64,000 nt of DNA from Enterobacter sp. 638 (GCF_000016325.1 NC_009436.1:1984001-2048000); one strand, 5' to 3'; positions 49,592-59,160 are shown, numbered from the stretch's first letter. A program made the numbers and translations. Notes: generated by a model from the sequence alone, not told the origin.

Positions 49592-52500
49592 GCGGGGGGC
49601 GATTCAATCTTTCCGCGCTGGCCGTTCGTGAGCGCTCAATCACTCTGTTTCTTATTATTCTGATCACCGTGGCCGGTATTCTGTCGTTTTTCGAATTAGG
49701 GCGGGCAGAAGATCCTCCCTTTACCGTTAAGCAGATGACGATTATCTCTGCCTGGCCTGGCGCCACCGCACAGGAAATGCAGGATCAGGTGGCCGAACCG
49801 CTTGAAAAACGCATGCAGGAACTCAAGTGGTATGACCGCAGCGAGACCTACACGCGCCCCGGACTGGCGTTTACCATGCTGTCACTGAAGGACAGCACCC
49901 CGCCTTCGCAGGTGCAGGAAGAATTTTATCAGGCGCGCAAGAAGCTCGGTGATGAAACCAAAAACCTTCCTGCTGGCGTGATCGGACCGATGGTCAATGA
50001 TGAGTTCTCCGACGTGACTTTTGCGCTCTTTGCGCTGAAGGCGAAAGGGGAGCCGCAGCGGTTGCTGGTTCGCGATGCGGAATCATTACGCCAGCGAATT
50101 TTGCATGTGCCGGGGGTCAAAAAGGTCAATATCATCGGTGAACAGACGGAACGTATTTTTGTCTCGTTCTCGCATGACCGTCTGGCCACGCTTGGCATTT
50201 CGCCTCAGGATATTTTCTCCGCCCTTAACAGCCAGAACGTACTCACACCCGCCGGGTCGATTGACACTCAAGGCCCGCAGGTCTTTATCCGCCTCGATGG
50301 TGCCTTTGACAAACTGGAGAAAATCCGTGAAACGCCCATCGTCGTACAGGGCAGAACGCTACAGCTTTCTGACGTGGCGACCGTTGAACGGGGCTACGAA
50401 GATCCGGCGACCTTCCTGATTCGTAATCAGGGTGAACCGGCGCTGCTGCTGGGCATCGTTATGCGCGACGGCTGGAACGGTCTGGATTTGGGCAAGGCTC
50501 TGGATGCGGAAACGGCCAAAATCAATGAAAGCATGCCGCTGGGTATGACGTTTGCGAAGGTCACCGATCAGTCCGTCAACATCAGCTCCTCCGTTGATGA
50601 ATTCATGATCAAGTTCTTTGTCGCGCTGCTGGTGGTGATGGTGGTGTGCTTCGTCAGTATGGGATGGCGAGTGGGTGTCGTGGTTGCGGCCGCCGTGCCG
50701 CTAACGCTGGCGATTGTCTTCGTGGTCATGGAGGCCTCCGGTAAAAACTTTGACCGCATAACCCTGGGCTCGTTGATCCTGGCGCTGGGGTTGCTGGTGG
50801 ATGACGCCATCATCGCTATCGAAATGATGGTGGTGAAGATGGAAGAGGGCTATGACCGCATCAAAGCCTCGGCCTATGCCTGGAGTCACACGGCGGCTCC
50901 GATGCTGGCCGGTACGCTGGTCACCGCCGTCGGTTTTATGCCGAACGGTTTTGCCCAATCCACCGCAGGTGAATACACCAGCAACATGTTCTGGATAGTG
51001 GGTATCGCCCTGATTGCTTCCTGGGTCGTGGCGGTGGTGTTCACGCCTTATCTCGGCGTGAAAATGCTGCCCAATATCAAAAAGGTCGAGGGTGGACACG
51101 CGGCTATCTATAACACCCGTCATTACAACCGCTTTCGCCAGGTGCTCACGCGCGTTATCGCCCGTAAGTGGCTAGTAGCGGGCACGGTGATTGCGGTCTT
51201 TACGGTCGCGATACTCGGGATGGGGCTGGTGAAAAAACAATTTTTCCCGACTTCCGATCGCCCTGAGGTGCTTGTCGAAGTGCAAATGCCTTATGGAACG
51301 TCCATCGAGCAAGCCAGTGCGGCAACCGCGAAGGTTGAAGCCTGGCTGAGAAAGCAGAAAGAGACAAAAATCGTGACGTCATATATCGGGCAAGGCTCGC
51401 CTCGTTTCTTTCTGGCGATGGCCCCGGAACTGCCCGACCCGTCGTTTGCGAAAATCGTTGTGCTGACCGACAACCCGGAAGCACGTGAGGCGCTGAAGTT
51501 CCGTCTTCGTGAAGCCGTTGCAGACGATCTGGCTCCCGAGGCGCGAGTGCGTGTGACTCAGCTGGTGTTTGGCCCTTATTCACCTTATCCAGTGGCTTAC
51601 CGTGTCATGGGGCCGGATGCAGCTCAACTGCGCAACATTGCAGACAAGGTTGAAAAAGTGATGCTGTCCAGCCCAATGATGCGGACCGTCAATACGGACT
51701 GGGGGCCGCGGGTACCGGCGCTGCATTTCACGCTCAATCAGGATCGTCTTCAGGCGGTGGGGCTGACATCGAATGCAGTCGCGCAGCAACTTCAGTTCCT
51801 GCTGTCTGGTGTTCCGATAACGTCGGTGCGTGAAGATATCCGCTCGGTGCAGGTCATGGGACGTGCGGCGGGGAATATTCGACTCGATCCCGAAAAGATC
51901 GCCGGGTTTACCCTGGTAGGATCTTCCGGCCAGCGTATTCCGCTGTCTCAGATAGGGGAGGTTGAAGTGCAAATGGAAGACCCTGTTCTGCGTCGTCGCG
52001 ATCGCACTCCGACGATTACCGTGCGGGGAGACATTGCTGAAAATCTGCAGCCGCCGGATGTCTCGACAGCCATCATGAAGGCGTTAAAACCAGTTATCGA
52101 TACGCTTCCAGCCGGATACCGTATCGAGCAGGCGGGGTCGATTGAAGAATCCGGGAAAGCCACCCAGGCCATGGCCCCGCTGTTCCCTATCATGATTGCC
52201 ATGACGCTGTTGATTATTATCCTGCAGGTGCGGTCGATGTCGGCGATGGTGATGGTCTTCCTCACCGCGCCACTGGGGCTGATTGGGGTGGTGCCCACGC
52301 TGCTGCTCTTCAACCAGCCGTTTGGTATCAATGCGCTGGTGGGACTGATCGCGCTGTCGGGGATTCTGATGCGTAACACCCTGATTTTGATTGGGCAGAT
52401 CCATCACAACGAGCAAGAAGGGATGGACCCGTTCCACGCGGTCGTGGAGGCGACGGTTCAGCGCGCACGGCCTGTGCTGCTCACCGCGATGGCCGCTATT

Positions 52501-52677
52501 CTGGCGTTTATCCCGCTGACGCACTCGGTGTTCTGGGGCACGCTGGCTTATACCCTGATTGGCGGTACGTTTGGCGGCACCATCATTACGCTGGTGTTCC
52601 TGCCCGCGATGTACGCGATCTGGTTCAAAATTCGACCCGATCAACCGACGCCTGAAGAGGTAAAACCCACGGCATAG
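49588..52677 (+). CDS. RND multidrug efflux permease
   Basis: The 1029-residue product is an inner-membrane proton/drug antiporter of the AcrB superfamily, with 12 membrane helices and two large periplasmic loops. The proton-relay Asp pair is present at Asp405-Asp406 in LGLLVDDAIIAIE. The first helix reads SITLFLIILITVAGILSFF, and the porter domain begins PPFTVKQMTIISAWPGATAQ. It looks closer to the TriC/MexK-like branch than to AcrB, from memory. The substrate is unknown. Confidence 0.94.
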   Translation: MSGGRFNLSALAVRERSITLFLIILITVAGILSFFELGRAEDPPFTVKQMTIISAWPGATAQEMQDQVAEPLEKRMQELKWYDRSETYTRPGLAFTMLSLKDSTPPSQVQEEFYQARKKLGDETKNLPAGVIGPMVNDEFSDVTFALFALKAKGEPQRLLVRDAESLRQRILHVPGVKKVNIIGEQTERIFVSFSHDRLATLGISPQDIFSALNSQNVLTPAGSIDTQGPQVFIRLDGAFDKLEKIRETPIVVQGRTLQLSDVATVERGYEDPATFLIRNQGEPALLLGIVMRDGWNGLDLGKALDAETAKINESMPLGMTFAKVTDQSVNISSSVDEFMIKFFVALLVVMVVCFVSMGWRVGVVVAAAVPLTLAIVFVVMEASGKNFDRITLGSLILALGLLVDDAIIAIEMMVVKMEEGYDRIKASAYAWSHTAAPMLAGTLVTAVGFMPNGFAQSTAGEYTSNMFWIVGIALIASWVVAVVFTPYLGVKMLPNIKKVEGGHAAIYNTRHYNRFRQVLTRVIARKWLVAGTVIAVFTVAILGMGLVKKQFFPTSDRPEVLVEVQMPYGTSIEQASAATAKVEAWLRKQKETKIVTSYIGQGSPRFFLAMAPELPDPSFAKIVVLTDNPEAREALKFRLREAVADDLAPEARVRVTQLVFGPYSPYPVAYRVMGPDAAQLRNIADKVEKVMLSSPMMRTVNTDWGPRVPALHFTLNQDRLQAVGLTSNAVAQQLQFLLSGVPITSVREDIRSVQVMGRAAGNIRLDPEKIAGFTLVGSSGQRIPLSQIGEVEVQMEDPVLRRRDRTPTITVRGDIAENLQPPDVSTAIMKALKPVIDTLPAGYRIEQAGSIEESGKATQAMAPLFPIMIAMTLLIIILQVRSMSAMVMVFLTAPLGLIGVVPTLLLFNQPFGINALVGLIALSGILMRNTLILIGQIHHNEQEGMDPFHAVVEATVQRARPVLLTAMAAILAFIPLTHSVFWGTLAYTLIGGTFGGTIITLVFLPAMYAIWFKIRPDQPTPEEVKPTA

Positions 52678-52689
52678 CAGTAACCGCAA

Positions 52690-52727
52690 AGAGGGCGTGA
52701 TGACGACACCGGGAATTCACGCCCTCT
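52690..52727 (+). terminator. Hairpin after the RND pump gene
   Basis: The perfect 11-bp inverted repeat AGAGGGCGTGA/TCACGCCCTCT with a 16-base loop starts 12 bases past the pump stop. No U-run follows, so it may act with Rho or as a 3' stabiliser. Confidence 0.5.
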
Positions 52728-52902
52728 CAATATCGACATGGTTAGGTTATTTCAAATATGATTATTTGGTTGGGCAGGGTGTTTGCCGGGGGATCAGGTG
52801 GAATACCGGTCACCTTGCATAGCGGAGTCTGTGGAATGACAATCCTTAACGTGTAGGCGATATTTCATCTGATAGTTGAACCCGCTGAGCGTCTGACCTG
52901 AA

Positions 52903-53661
52903 TTAATTTTTAACAGCCTTATTTTCTGGGGCACTCTCAATTTCATATTTAAGGCCGCCTTTATTCATAAGTTTGCCTGGTTTAATCGCAATGGCTTCTT
53001 TATACGTCGTCATTTCGGCTGACTTTTGAATGTACTCTTTAAAATGGGGAGTCAGACGATGGGCTTGATAAGCCGCTTCGCTGGCGTATATTTCATAGAA
53101 ATACCAGCGGTGAGGGTTCGCTTTATCTATAACGGCGTACATGGCCAGAACCCCTTCTTCCAGCTTAATAGACTGGGCCATTTCGGGTAAAACAACATGG
53201 CGAAAAGCCGCCGAAAACTCTGATTTGACATCAACGATGACAAAATTGTTTATCGTGAGATCGCTTTGCACAATATTTTTATCAGCCAAAAATTGCGGCA
53301 CCACATCTAATTTACGCTTTTGACTTGTCTCCAGAATATCCGCTGAATGACGCAAAAATTCTTTATAGCTCGTTGAATTCAGGTGCTGGTTGTAAGCCTC
53401 ATTGTCAGCATAAATTTCAAACACGTAGGCAACTGACGGGTTCGTTTTTTTGTTGGCTGAATACATCGCCAGGGTTCCCGGTTCACCGGTTACTGACGCG
53501 GTAATATTCTTTTTAGCCAGGCTGTCGTATGCGCTATTTTTATCTGGCTTGATGACGAGTTCAAAAATATTGAATACGGGCGGTACAGATACTTCCTGCG
53601 CCTGCGCAATAGCAGAACAGCTCAGCGCCAAAAAAAGTGATAAAGAAACTCCGGCTTGCAT
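52903..53661 (-). CDS. Exported protein with two ABM-like domains
   Basis: The 252-residue product has a signal peptide (MQAGVSLSLFLALSCSAIAQ then AQ|EVS) and two repeats of an ABM/quinol-monooxygenase-like domain. The repeats are at about residues 30-120 (FELVIKPDKNSAYDSL...YVFEIYADNEAYNQH) and 135-235 (IVDVKSEFSAAFRHV...YFYEIYASEAAYQAH). The ATG at 53661 follows AGAGG and gives a clean signal peptide; upstream ATGs do not. Secretion is unusual for this fold. It is the last gene of a four-gene minus-strand cluster of redox-type proteins. Confidence 0.75.
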   Translation of the reverse strand: MQAGVSLSLFLALSCSAIAQAQEVSVPPVFNIFELVIKPDKNSAYDSLAKKNITASVTGEPGTLAMYSANKKTNPSVAYVFEIYADNEAYNQHLNSTSYKEFLRHSADILETSQKRKLDVVPQFLADKNIVQSDLTINNFVIVDVKSEFSAAFRHVVLPEMAQSIKLEEGVLAMYAVIDKANPHRWYFYEIYASEAAYQAHRLTPHFKEYIQKSAEMTTYKEAIAIKPGKLMNKGGLKYEIESAPENKAVKN

Positions 53662-53747
53662 AAATAACCTCTCTTTCGGCTGCATTAAATTTTGTGCCAC
53701 TCCTCCTGATAAGGCGCGTTAACCGCGCCATCATCACAATCGATTTG

Positions 53748-54776
53748 CTATTTGATTCGCAAGGGTGAGAGCTGTGGTGCTTTTTCAGGCAGCGGCGGTA
53801 CGATGCCATCCACGACATGAGGGACGTACGGTGCCTCCAGCGCTGCAATTTCCTCAGTCGATAAAGTCAGATTAAGTGCTTCCACTGCGGTTGAAAGGTG
53901 CTCTGCTTTTGTGGCACCGATGATAGGTGCGGTAATCACAGATTTAGACAGCAGCCATGCCAGCGCAACATGCGCGCGAGGCACGCCTCGCCCGGCGGCA
54001 ATCTGCGCCACAACCTCAACCACTTTCTGGTCCTGCTGCGCGGCATTTTGATACATTTTCAGCGCAAAGGCATCGTTCTGCGTTCGCGGGGTGGTTTCAT
54101 TCCAGTCGCGTGTCAGCCTGCCGCGCGCCATCGGACTCCAGGGAATAACACCCACGCCCTGATCCTCACACAGCGGCAGCATTTCCCGCTCTTCTTCGCG
54201 ATACAATAAATTATATTGCGGTTGCATCGAGACAAAGCGCGTCCAGCCATGACGCTCGCCGACATGCTGCATTTTGGCAAAACGCCAGGCTTCCATTGAG
54301 GAGGCGCCGATATAGCGAACTTTCCCGCATTTCACCAAATCATGAAGTGCTTCCATGGTCTCTTCAACAGGTGTGCCGTGATCAAAACGGTGAATCTGAT
54401 ACAGATCCACATACTCCATACCCAGCCGGGTCAGGCTGGCATCGATGGACTGAAACAGCGATTTACGCGACAGAAAACCGGTGTTTGGCGCGTTACGCCA
54501 AGGGAAAAACGCCTTGGTAGCGACAACGATTTCGTCTCGATACGCCATGTCGCGTAGCGCCCGACCGACAATTTCTTCTGAGCTTCCACCTGAATAAATA
54601 TTAGCCGTATCAAAAAAATTGATTCCGGCCTCAAGCGCCTGCCGAATCAACGGCCGTGTTGCATTTTCATCAAGTGACCACGGCTGAGGAAGGCGTTCTG
54701 GCTCACCGTAACTCATGCATCCCAGACACAGTCGTGAAACTTTGAGACCGCTTCGCCCCAGATTGACATACTGCAT
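53748..54776 (-). CDS. Aldo/keto reductase
   Basis: The 342-residue product is an NADPH-dependent aldo/keto reductase with a complete tetrad by motif: Asp56 and Tyr61 (FFDTANIYSGG), Lys88 (VVATKAFF) and His129 (LYQIHRFD). The cofactor loop near the C-terminus is APIIGATKAEHLSTAV. It resembles E. coli YajO and the Shaker-beta-like subfamily. The genomic context with YciI and NAD(P)H-oxidoreductase genes suggests carbonyl or quinone detoxification (inference). Confidence 0.9.
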   Translation of the reverse strand: MQYVNLGRSGLKVSRLCLGCMSYGEPERLPQPWSLDENATRPLIRQALEAGINFFDTANIYSGGSSEEIVGRALRDMAYRDEIVVATKAFFPWRNAPNTGFLSRKSLFQSIDASLTRLGMEYVDLYQIHRFDHGTPVEETMEALHDLVKCGKVRYIGASSMEAWRFAKMQHVGERHGWTRFVSMQPQYNLLYREEEREMLPLCEDQGVGVIPWSPMARGRLTRDWNETTPRTQNDAFALKMYQNAAQQDQKVVEVVAQIAAGRGVPRAHVALAWLLSKSVITAPIIGATKAEHLSTAVEALNLTLSTEEIAALEAPYVPHVVDGIVPPLPEKAPQLSPLRIK

Positions 54777-54820
54777 AATTATCTCCTTACCACGTTTTTG
54801 AATGGAAATTGCCGCGGCTT

Positions 54821-55099
54821 TTATTGCCAGCTTCCCACCATTTTCGGGGTAAATTCTCGAATCTCATATTTAGCGAGATTTGGGTAATAGGCGTCTTCCC
54901 GCAGAATTGTTTCCAGTTCCTCCCGGTTTACAGCCTGAGCAATAATTACCCCGGCTCTTTCGCGATCCGAATAGGGGCCGATGAGAACAAACTTACCGGC
55001 GTCAAAATACTGCTGAAACCAGCTGACATGGTGCATGAAAAGCGCTTCATGCTGATCGGGAGAAATGTCTTCATTGACCGCTATATTGATGAGATACAT
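54821..55099 (-). CDS. YciI-family protein
   Basis: The 92-residue product has the YCII fold, a ferredoxin-like dimeric barrel. The conserved His is in HHVSWFQQYFDAGKFVLIGP, followed by AGVIIAQAVNREELETIL and the DAYYPNLAKYEIREFTP ending. YciI proteins are mostly uncharacterised; some act as dehydrochlorinases or muconolactone-isomerase-like enzymes. It lies 15 bases after the oxidoreductase gene and 44 bases before the aldo/keto reductase gene, in one apparent operon. Confidence 0.85.
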   Translation of the reverse strand: MYLINIAVNEDISPDQHEALFMHHVSWFQQYFDAGKFVLIGPYSDRERAGVIIAQAVNREELETILREDAYYPNLAKYEIREFTPKMVGSWQ

Positions 55100-55114
55100 T
55101 TTTTGTCCTCTCTT

Positions 55115-55690
55115 TCAGACAGCCATTTTTAAAGAAGGCGCAGTTTCTTTAATCGTGGTAATCAATCGCACGGCGTGATCTTTCGCCATCGCTGTCTGTT
55201 CCCGAATTTTGGCCTCATCTCGTCCTGCGTAGCTCATCCCAAAGCTATAAATTGGGTCCTGTAAATCCAGATTGCACAACGAGGCTGTGGTTTCAAACTG
55301 TGTCATGTAGTGCTGAATGTCGTGACCGAACAAACCTCCCGTGGAATACAAAGCCTCTGGTGCTCCGGCGGTAAAGGAAATAATCAGTTTTTTGCCACCC
55401 AGTTTTGCGGTTGAGCCATGGGCAAAACCGTGAACAAATACCTGGTCAATCCATAACTTCATTAACCCCGGCACTGAATACCAGGAAAAAGGAAACTGCC
55501 AGACAATCACATCGGCTTTGAGCAAGGCTTCCTGCTCCTGTGCCACGTTGATTTGGTAGTCGGGATAAAGAGCATCAAGAAAGCGAATCTCGGCGTCGGG
55601 CAGCACTTTTGCTACTTCACTCAGAATAGTGGCATTGCCAATGGACTCATTAAGATTCGGATGACCTGAAATAATCAGTACATTTTGCAT
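55115..55690 (-). CDS. NAD(P)H-dependent flavin oxidoreductase (MdaB/KefF-like)
   Basis: The 191-residue product has the flavodoxin-like fold of NAD(P)H quinone reductases. The FMN loop is ISGHPNLNESIGNATI, followed by VIVWQFPFSWYSVPGLMKLW, the family signature segment, and FVHGFAHG. It is the first gene of the four-gene minus-strand operon and divergent from a LysR regulator. Two-electron reduction of quinones is the likely role by family, not shown here. Confidence 0.88.
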   Translation of the reverse strand: MQNVLIISGHPNLNESIGNATILSEVAKVLPDAEIRFLDALYPDYQINVAQEQEALLKADVIVWQFPFSWYSVPGLMKLWIDQVFVHGFAHGSTAKLGGKKLIISFTAGAPEALYSTGGLFGHDIQHYMTQFETTASLCNLDLQDPIYSFGMSYAGRDEAKIREQTAMAKDHAVRLITTIKETAPSLKMAV

Positions 55691-55739
55691 TTTGGGTTCC
55701 TGAACAGTGGCTTGTTTAACGGGGAATGAGTATAAACAA

Positions 55740-55760
55740 CCCTAATACTGTTTTTTAGGG
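55740..55760. promoter_or_regulatory. Candidate LysR operator (redox operon 1)
   Basis: CCCTAA-N9-TTAGGG is a perfect inverted repeat centred between the divergent oxidoreductase operon and the LysR gene. A second, overlapping ACTG-N10-CAGT symmetry lies at 55747-55764. This is the expected position for a LysR-type site. Confidence 0.55.
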
Positions 55761-55828
55761 CAGTAATAGCTCATACACTCTTAGCCAATAGCTAATAATT
55801 TACTTAATTTCCTTTTCCGGATGGTGCT

Positions 55829-56728
55829 ATGAACAATGCCATTTACAACCAAATCCGTATTTTCCAGAGCATCGCCCATGAAGGGAGCATTACTGCAGCG
55901 GCAAGAAAACTTGAGATAACACCGCCTTCCGTGAGCAAAGCGCTAAAACTGCTTGAGCAACATATTGGCCACCCGCTTTTTGTGCGCACCACCCGGCGCA
56001 TTGAGCTGACCGATGCCGGAGAGCAGCTGTTGCAGCAGACGTCGCGGGCTGTTCAGTCACTGGAAAATGCGGTGGAAAGCATTAAAGATCTGAATCAGGA
56101 ACCCTCCGGGCTGGTCAGAATTACGCTGTCACGCTTTGCTTACCTGCTTATTCTGAAGCCTTGTATGGCGGAGTTTTGCCAGAGCTATCCGGGAATACAG
56201 CTTGAGATATCCGTTTATGACGGAACGGTGAACATGATTGATGAACGTTTTGATTTGGGTATTCGCTTTGGCGATATCCTCGAAGAGAGCGTTGTGGCCC
56301 GCCAGTTGATGAAACCGTTTCGTGAGGGTTTGTATGCTTCTGCGGCCTATCTCGCAGAACACGGTACGCCAAAACTGCCGACGGACTTGCATCAGCATCA
56401 ACTTATTGGTTATCGCTTTATCACCAATAACCGCATACTCCCGCTGATGCTGGAAGATAAAGGTGAGCAATTAACCGTTGAGATGGCAGGGCAGATCATC
56501 AGCAATGATATTGATGTCATGGCTGATGGAATACGCAGCGGTCTTGGCATTGGCAGATTGTTTGAGCCGGTGTATGAATTGCAGCCCGATAAAGCGCAGT
56601 TTATCCCGGTCATGATGTCTTACTGGAAGACCTATCCACCGGTTTATCTCTACTACTTAAAAAGCACAGGCAAGGCAAAGCGAGTCAAAGCCCTGATTGA
56701 TTTTTTAATCATGAAAACCGCAAAGTAG
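55829..56728 (+). CDS. LysR-family regulator of redox operon 1
   Basis: The 299-residue product has a LysR helix-turn-helix (GSITAARKLEITPPSVSKA, about residues 17-36) and a LysR substrate domain. The latter includes LDLGIRFG-type sequence (RFDLGIRFGDILEESVVARQ) and the SGLGIGRLFEP region typical of the AaeR/DsdC/YafC branch. Divergent arrangement with the four-gene oxidoreductase cluster and a palindrome between them suggest direct control. The inducer is unknown. Confidence 0.9.
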   Translation: MNNAIYNQIRIFQSIAHEGSITAAARKLEITPPSVSKALKLLEQHIGHPLFVRTTRRIELTDAGEQLLQQTSRAVQSLENAVESIKDLNQEPSGLVRITLSRFAYLLILKPCMAEFCQSYPGIQLEISVYDGTVNMIDERFDLGIRFGDILEESVVARQLMKPFREGLYASAAYLAEHGTPKLPTDLHQHQLIGYRFITNNRILPLMLEDKGEQLTVEMAGQIISNDIDVMADGIRSGLGIGRLFEPVYELQPDKAQFIPVMMSYWKTYPPVYLYYLKSTGKAKRVKALIDFLIMKTAK

Positions 56729-57351
56729 TTACCGACATCACCTGTTAAACGCCTGCATCAGTTAGTTTGAAACGCTAAATTGGCCATAACCGTGCCATCA
56801 GACTGAATAGAGCGAGGAGAGGATGTTGAAGAGTTTGGCCTGCTCCCCGTATTTTTACTCACCATTATGTTGGTGACGTCCGTTTGTGACACTGAGCTGC
56901 CGTCGATAAGGTCTAAAGGGCAGCACTGAGCTGTGAGCTCAACGTCACCCGATTCAGCCACTCACATTCAGATCTTCGCGCGTTGGACCTTGAAAGTAGA
57001 TGCTACTCATATGGCAACTACGAGGTTGACCCAGTACAAAACGAATCGTTTCCCAGATCGTTCGGCCATTCATCAGACATTCCCCCATTCTGGATTAATT
57101 ATCGACAAAGGTATCTAAACCAGTGAGTTCAAAATCGGGTGGGTACAGCCCGGAAACACGTATGTTTTCATCAAACGTCCCGCATTTAAGATACCACTTA
57201 AATCAGTAATGATAATTATTTACATCTGTATGATATATTGACTGCGCTTATAGCGAGACCTATTTCCCAGGGCGGAAGATAAGACTCAGCGCGTGGGAAA
57301 TAATGTGTGGCTGCGTTGAGATGCAGCATTGATACAATTTATGGAGATAAG
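56729..57351. other. Intergenic region with gene remnants and yncE control site
   Basis: This 623-base stretch has no intact gene. A minus-strand run at 57095-57199 reads like a protein C-terminus (KCGTFDENIRVSGLYPPDFE and so on to a stop) but is cut by an upstream stop and has no start, so it may be a remnant. A minus-strand 67-codon frame at 56758-56961 lacks family features. The Fur box at 57205-57223 belongs to the downstream yncE-like gene. Confidence 0.45.
57205..57223 (+). promoter_or_regulatory. Fur box upstream of yncE-like gene
   Basis: AGTAATGATAATTATTTAC matches the 19-bp Fur consensus GATAATGATAATCATTATC at 14 positions, including an unbroken TAATGATAAT. It lies about 130 bases before the start codon at 57352. 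E. coli yncE is Fur-repressed, which supports the reading. Confidence 0.75.
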
Positions 57352-58713
57352 ATGAGAAGAATTTCAGTCCGTTCAGTGCTGTTGGCCTCCACCATTGTGA
57401 TGTCAACCGCCACAACGGCATACGCCGATAGTCAATGGGAAGCCGCCACCACGACCTTCCCCGGCAGTATCCGTGCCGGGTCACGGGACGTTCCTGTTAA
57501 GCCAGGCGATAAAACGGTTATAGCGATCAAGAGCCTGCAACCGGGCGCCACCGTCACCATGCTGAATGGTACTGAAGTCCTGACACCGAAACCACTGACC
57601 GCCGACGAGAAGGGCAACCTCACTATTCCGCTAACCGTTCCGGCCGATGCCGCTACTGGCCTGCATCCCCTCACGGTTATCACGCAAAATCCCGCGAGCG
57701 TGTCGCAGGTGATGTTGAAATTGTCCCAAATCGTTCCCCCGAAAAACACGGAGGCTTTCAGTCTGCAAACTATTCCCGTCGGTGAGCGGGCTTACCAGTC
57801 GGCAGTTTCGGCCGACGGGAAGCTCTTTGTGACCTCTGCACGCGGCCCGAAAGATGGTAGCCGTCTGATGAGACTGAACGCTGGAACGCTGGCTGTCGAA
57901 GCGGAGGCTACGCTGCCTAAAGACAAAAAGGGTGAGCAAATTGGCGTCTTCGGCGTCGGCGTTGATAATGTCCATCATCAAGTCTGGACGACGAATACGC
58001 TTGCCGAAACAGTGACCGTTTATGACGCAAAAAACCTTTCCGTCGTGAAAGTCTTCCCGGAGGGATCGGTCGTCCATCCGCGCGATGTGATTATTGATGA
58101 AGCCCACAATCGGGCTTATGTCAGCGCAGCGCTGACCGGTTTTATCGAGGTATATGATACCAAAACGCTGGAACATATCGGTCAGATGCAGTTCGTGACG
58201 AACCGCGGCCGCGACCTGTTCAACAGTACAGATCTTGCCTTAGACAGTGCCGGTGGGAAACTCTACGGCGTCAGCCGCGATACGCCTTGGGTGGGCTGGA
58301 TTGATCTCAACACGGGCAAGAGTACGACGGTGAAAATACCGCAGGCGCAAGGCGCAACCGACATCGCTCGCGACCCTGAGACCGGCCGTCTTTACGTCGT
58401 TTCCCAGGAGACAAACAATGTTGTGGTGCTTGATGCGGACGGCAAGGTTCTCGCTGATACCTACATTGGTGCCGGGGGGGTATCGGTCGTCTGGGATCCT
58501 GTGACGTCGCAGGTATTCGCCGCCACGCGTGCAGGCGGGACCGTCGCTGTTCTGAACAAGGACGGTAAACTGGTCGCTAATATCCCGATGGATGATACGC
58601 CAAACCACCTGACCGCCGCGCCTGATGGTGCCGTTTATCTTGTGTCTATGTATGGTACTCCCGGGGATAAAACGCAAACAGGCTCAGTGACGAAAATCAC
58701 CCCGAAAAAATAA
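57352..58713 (+). CDS. YncE-like YVTN beta-propeller protein
   Basis: The 453-residue product has a signal peptide ending TAYA|DSQWE. A beta-rich N-terminal domain (about 27-135, with PGATVTMLNGTEVLTP and VPADAATGLHPLTVI) precedes a seven-bladed propeller (about 145-450) resembling E. coli YncE, with repeats such as NTLAETVTVYDAKNLSVV and SQETNNVVVLDADGKVL. E. coli YncE has about 353 residues, so this form carries an extra N-terminal domain of about 100. GGAG precedes the ATG by about 8 bases. A Fur box upstream implies iron regulation. The partner receptor gene yncD is not adjacent. Confidence 0.82.
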   Translation: MRRISVRSVLLASTIVMSTATTAYADSQWEAATTTFPGSIRAGSRDVPVKPGDKTVIAIKSLQPGATVTMLNGTEVLTPKPLTADEKGNLTIPLTVPADAATGLHPLTVITQNPASVSQVMLKLSQIVPPKNTEAFSLQTIPVGERAYQSAVSADGKLFVTSARGPKDGSRLMRLNAGTLAVEAEATLPKDKKGEQIGVFGVGVDNVHHQVWTTNTLAETVTVYDAKNLSVVKVFPEGSVVHPRDVIIDEAHNRAYVSAALTGFIEVYDTKTLEHIGQMQFVTNRGRDLFNSTDLALDSAGGKLYGVSRDTPWVGWIDLNTGKSTTVKIPQAQGATDIARDPETGRLYVVSQETNNVVVLDADGKVLADTYIGAGGVSVVWDPVTSQVFAATRAGGTVAVLNKDGKLVANIPMDDTPNHLTAAPDGAVYLVSMYGTPGDKTQTGSVTKITPKK

Positions 58714-59160
58714 CGGCTTGAACCCGCTACGTTATATGCGGGCAGGTCTGTTGGCATTATTATTCACCCCCAGCCGCCTATGGGTGGGGGTATATTTCCG
58801 GTATAGCTGACCGGTATTCAGAACCTCTTCCTTGAGTCAGGCTGACGTCCATAGCCATCCATAAACTCAAACTTTCAGCAAACACTCCGCGTTGCAATAT
58901 TTGCTGCACGTATGTATATCGGACTAAATTGACGAGGACGACTATTTAACGATGTCTTAATACCTAACTTTTCATCTGTTCCGAAGTAGAACGCCTGGCG
59001 AGTTGTTGTCCGCTACGAGCGCGGAGCGGGAATTCAAGAAGAAAGCTGGTCTATCCCAGTAATGAGTTTTTGAGTGACAAGGTATGATCTGCGGAAAATA
59101 CACTCTAACGTGGCTTCCGATGGTATGGTTACAATCTTACCGCTGAAAGAGGAAACACTA
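58714..59160. other. Intergenic stretch after yncE-like gene
   Basis: This 447-base stretch contains a hairpin (58766-58791) and one degenerate copy of the GTCCGCT...AGCGG repeat (59008-59029). The open frame of the next gene extends into it (from 59074), but that extension has no similarity or ribosome-binding site. No gene is seen. Confidence 0.5.
58766..58791 (+). terminator. Putative terminator after yncE-like gene
   Basis: ACCCCCA/TGGGGGT, a 7-bp stem with a 12-base loop that can extend inward (GCC...GGG), is followed by ATATTTCC. It lies about 50 bases past the stop codon. Confidence 0.5.

Noticed and set aside
52084-52689. 201-codon open frame antisense to the RND pump gene
   Set aside because: It is a composition-driven shadow with no ribosome-binding site or recognisable domain.
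56758-56961. 67-codon minus-strand frame (Ser-rich) between the LysR gene and the yncE-like gene
   Set aside because: No ribosome-binding site, family feature or context supports it; it may be part of decayed DNA.
57095-57199. Minus-strand run reading like a protein C-terminus (KCGTFDENIRVSGLYPPDFE)
   Set aside because: It is suggestive of a remnant, but there is no start codon, a stop lies just upstream and no family could be named, so it is not listed as a pseudogene.
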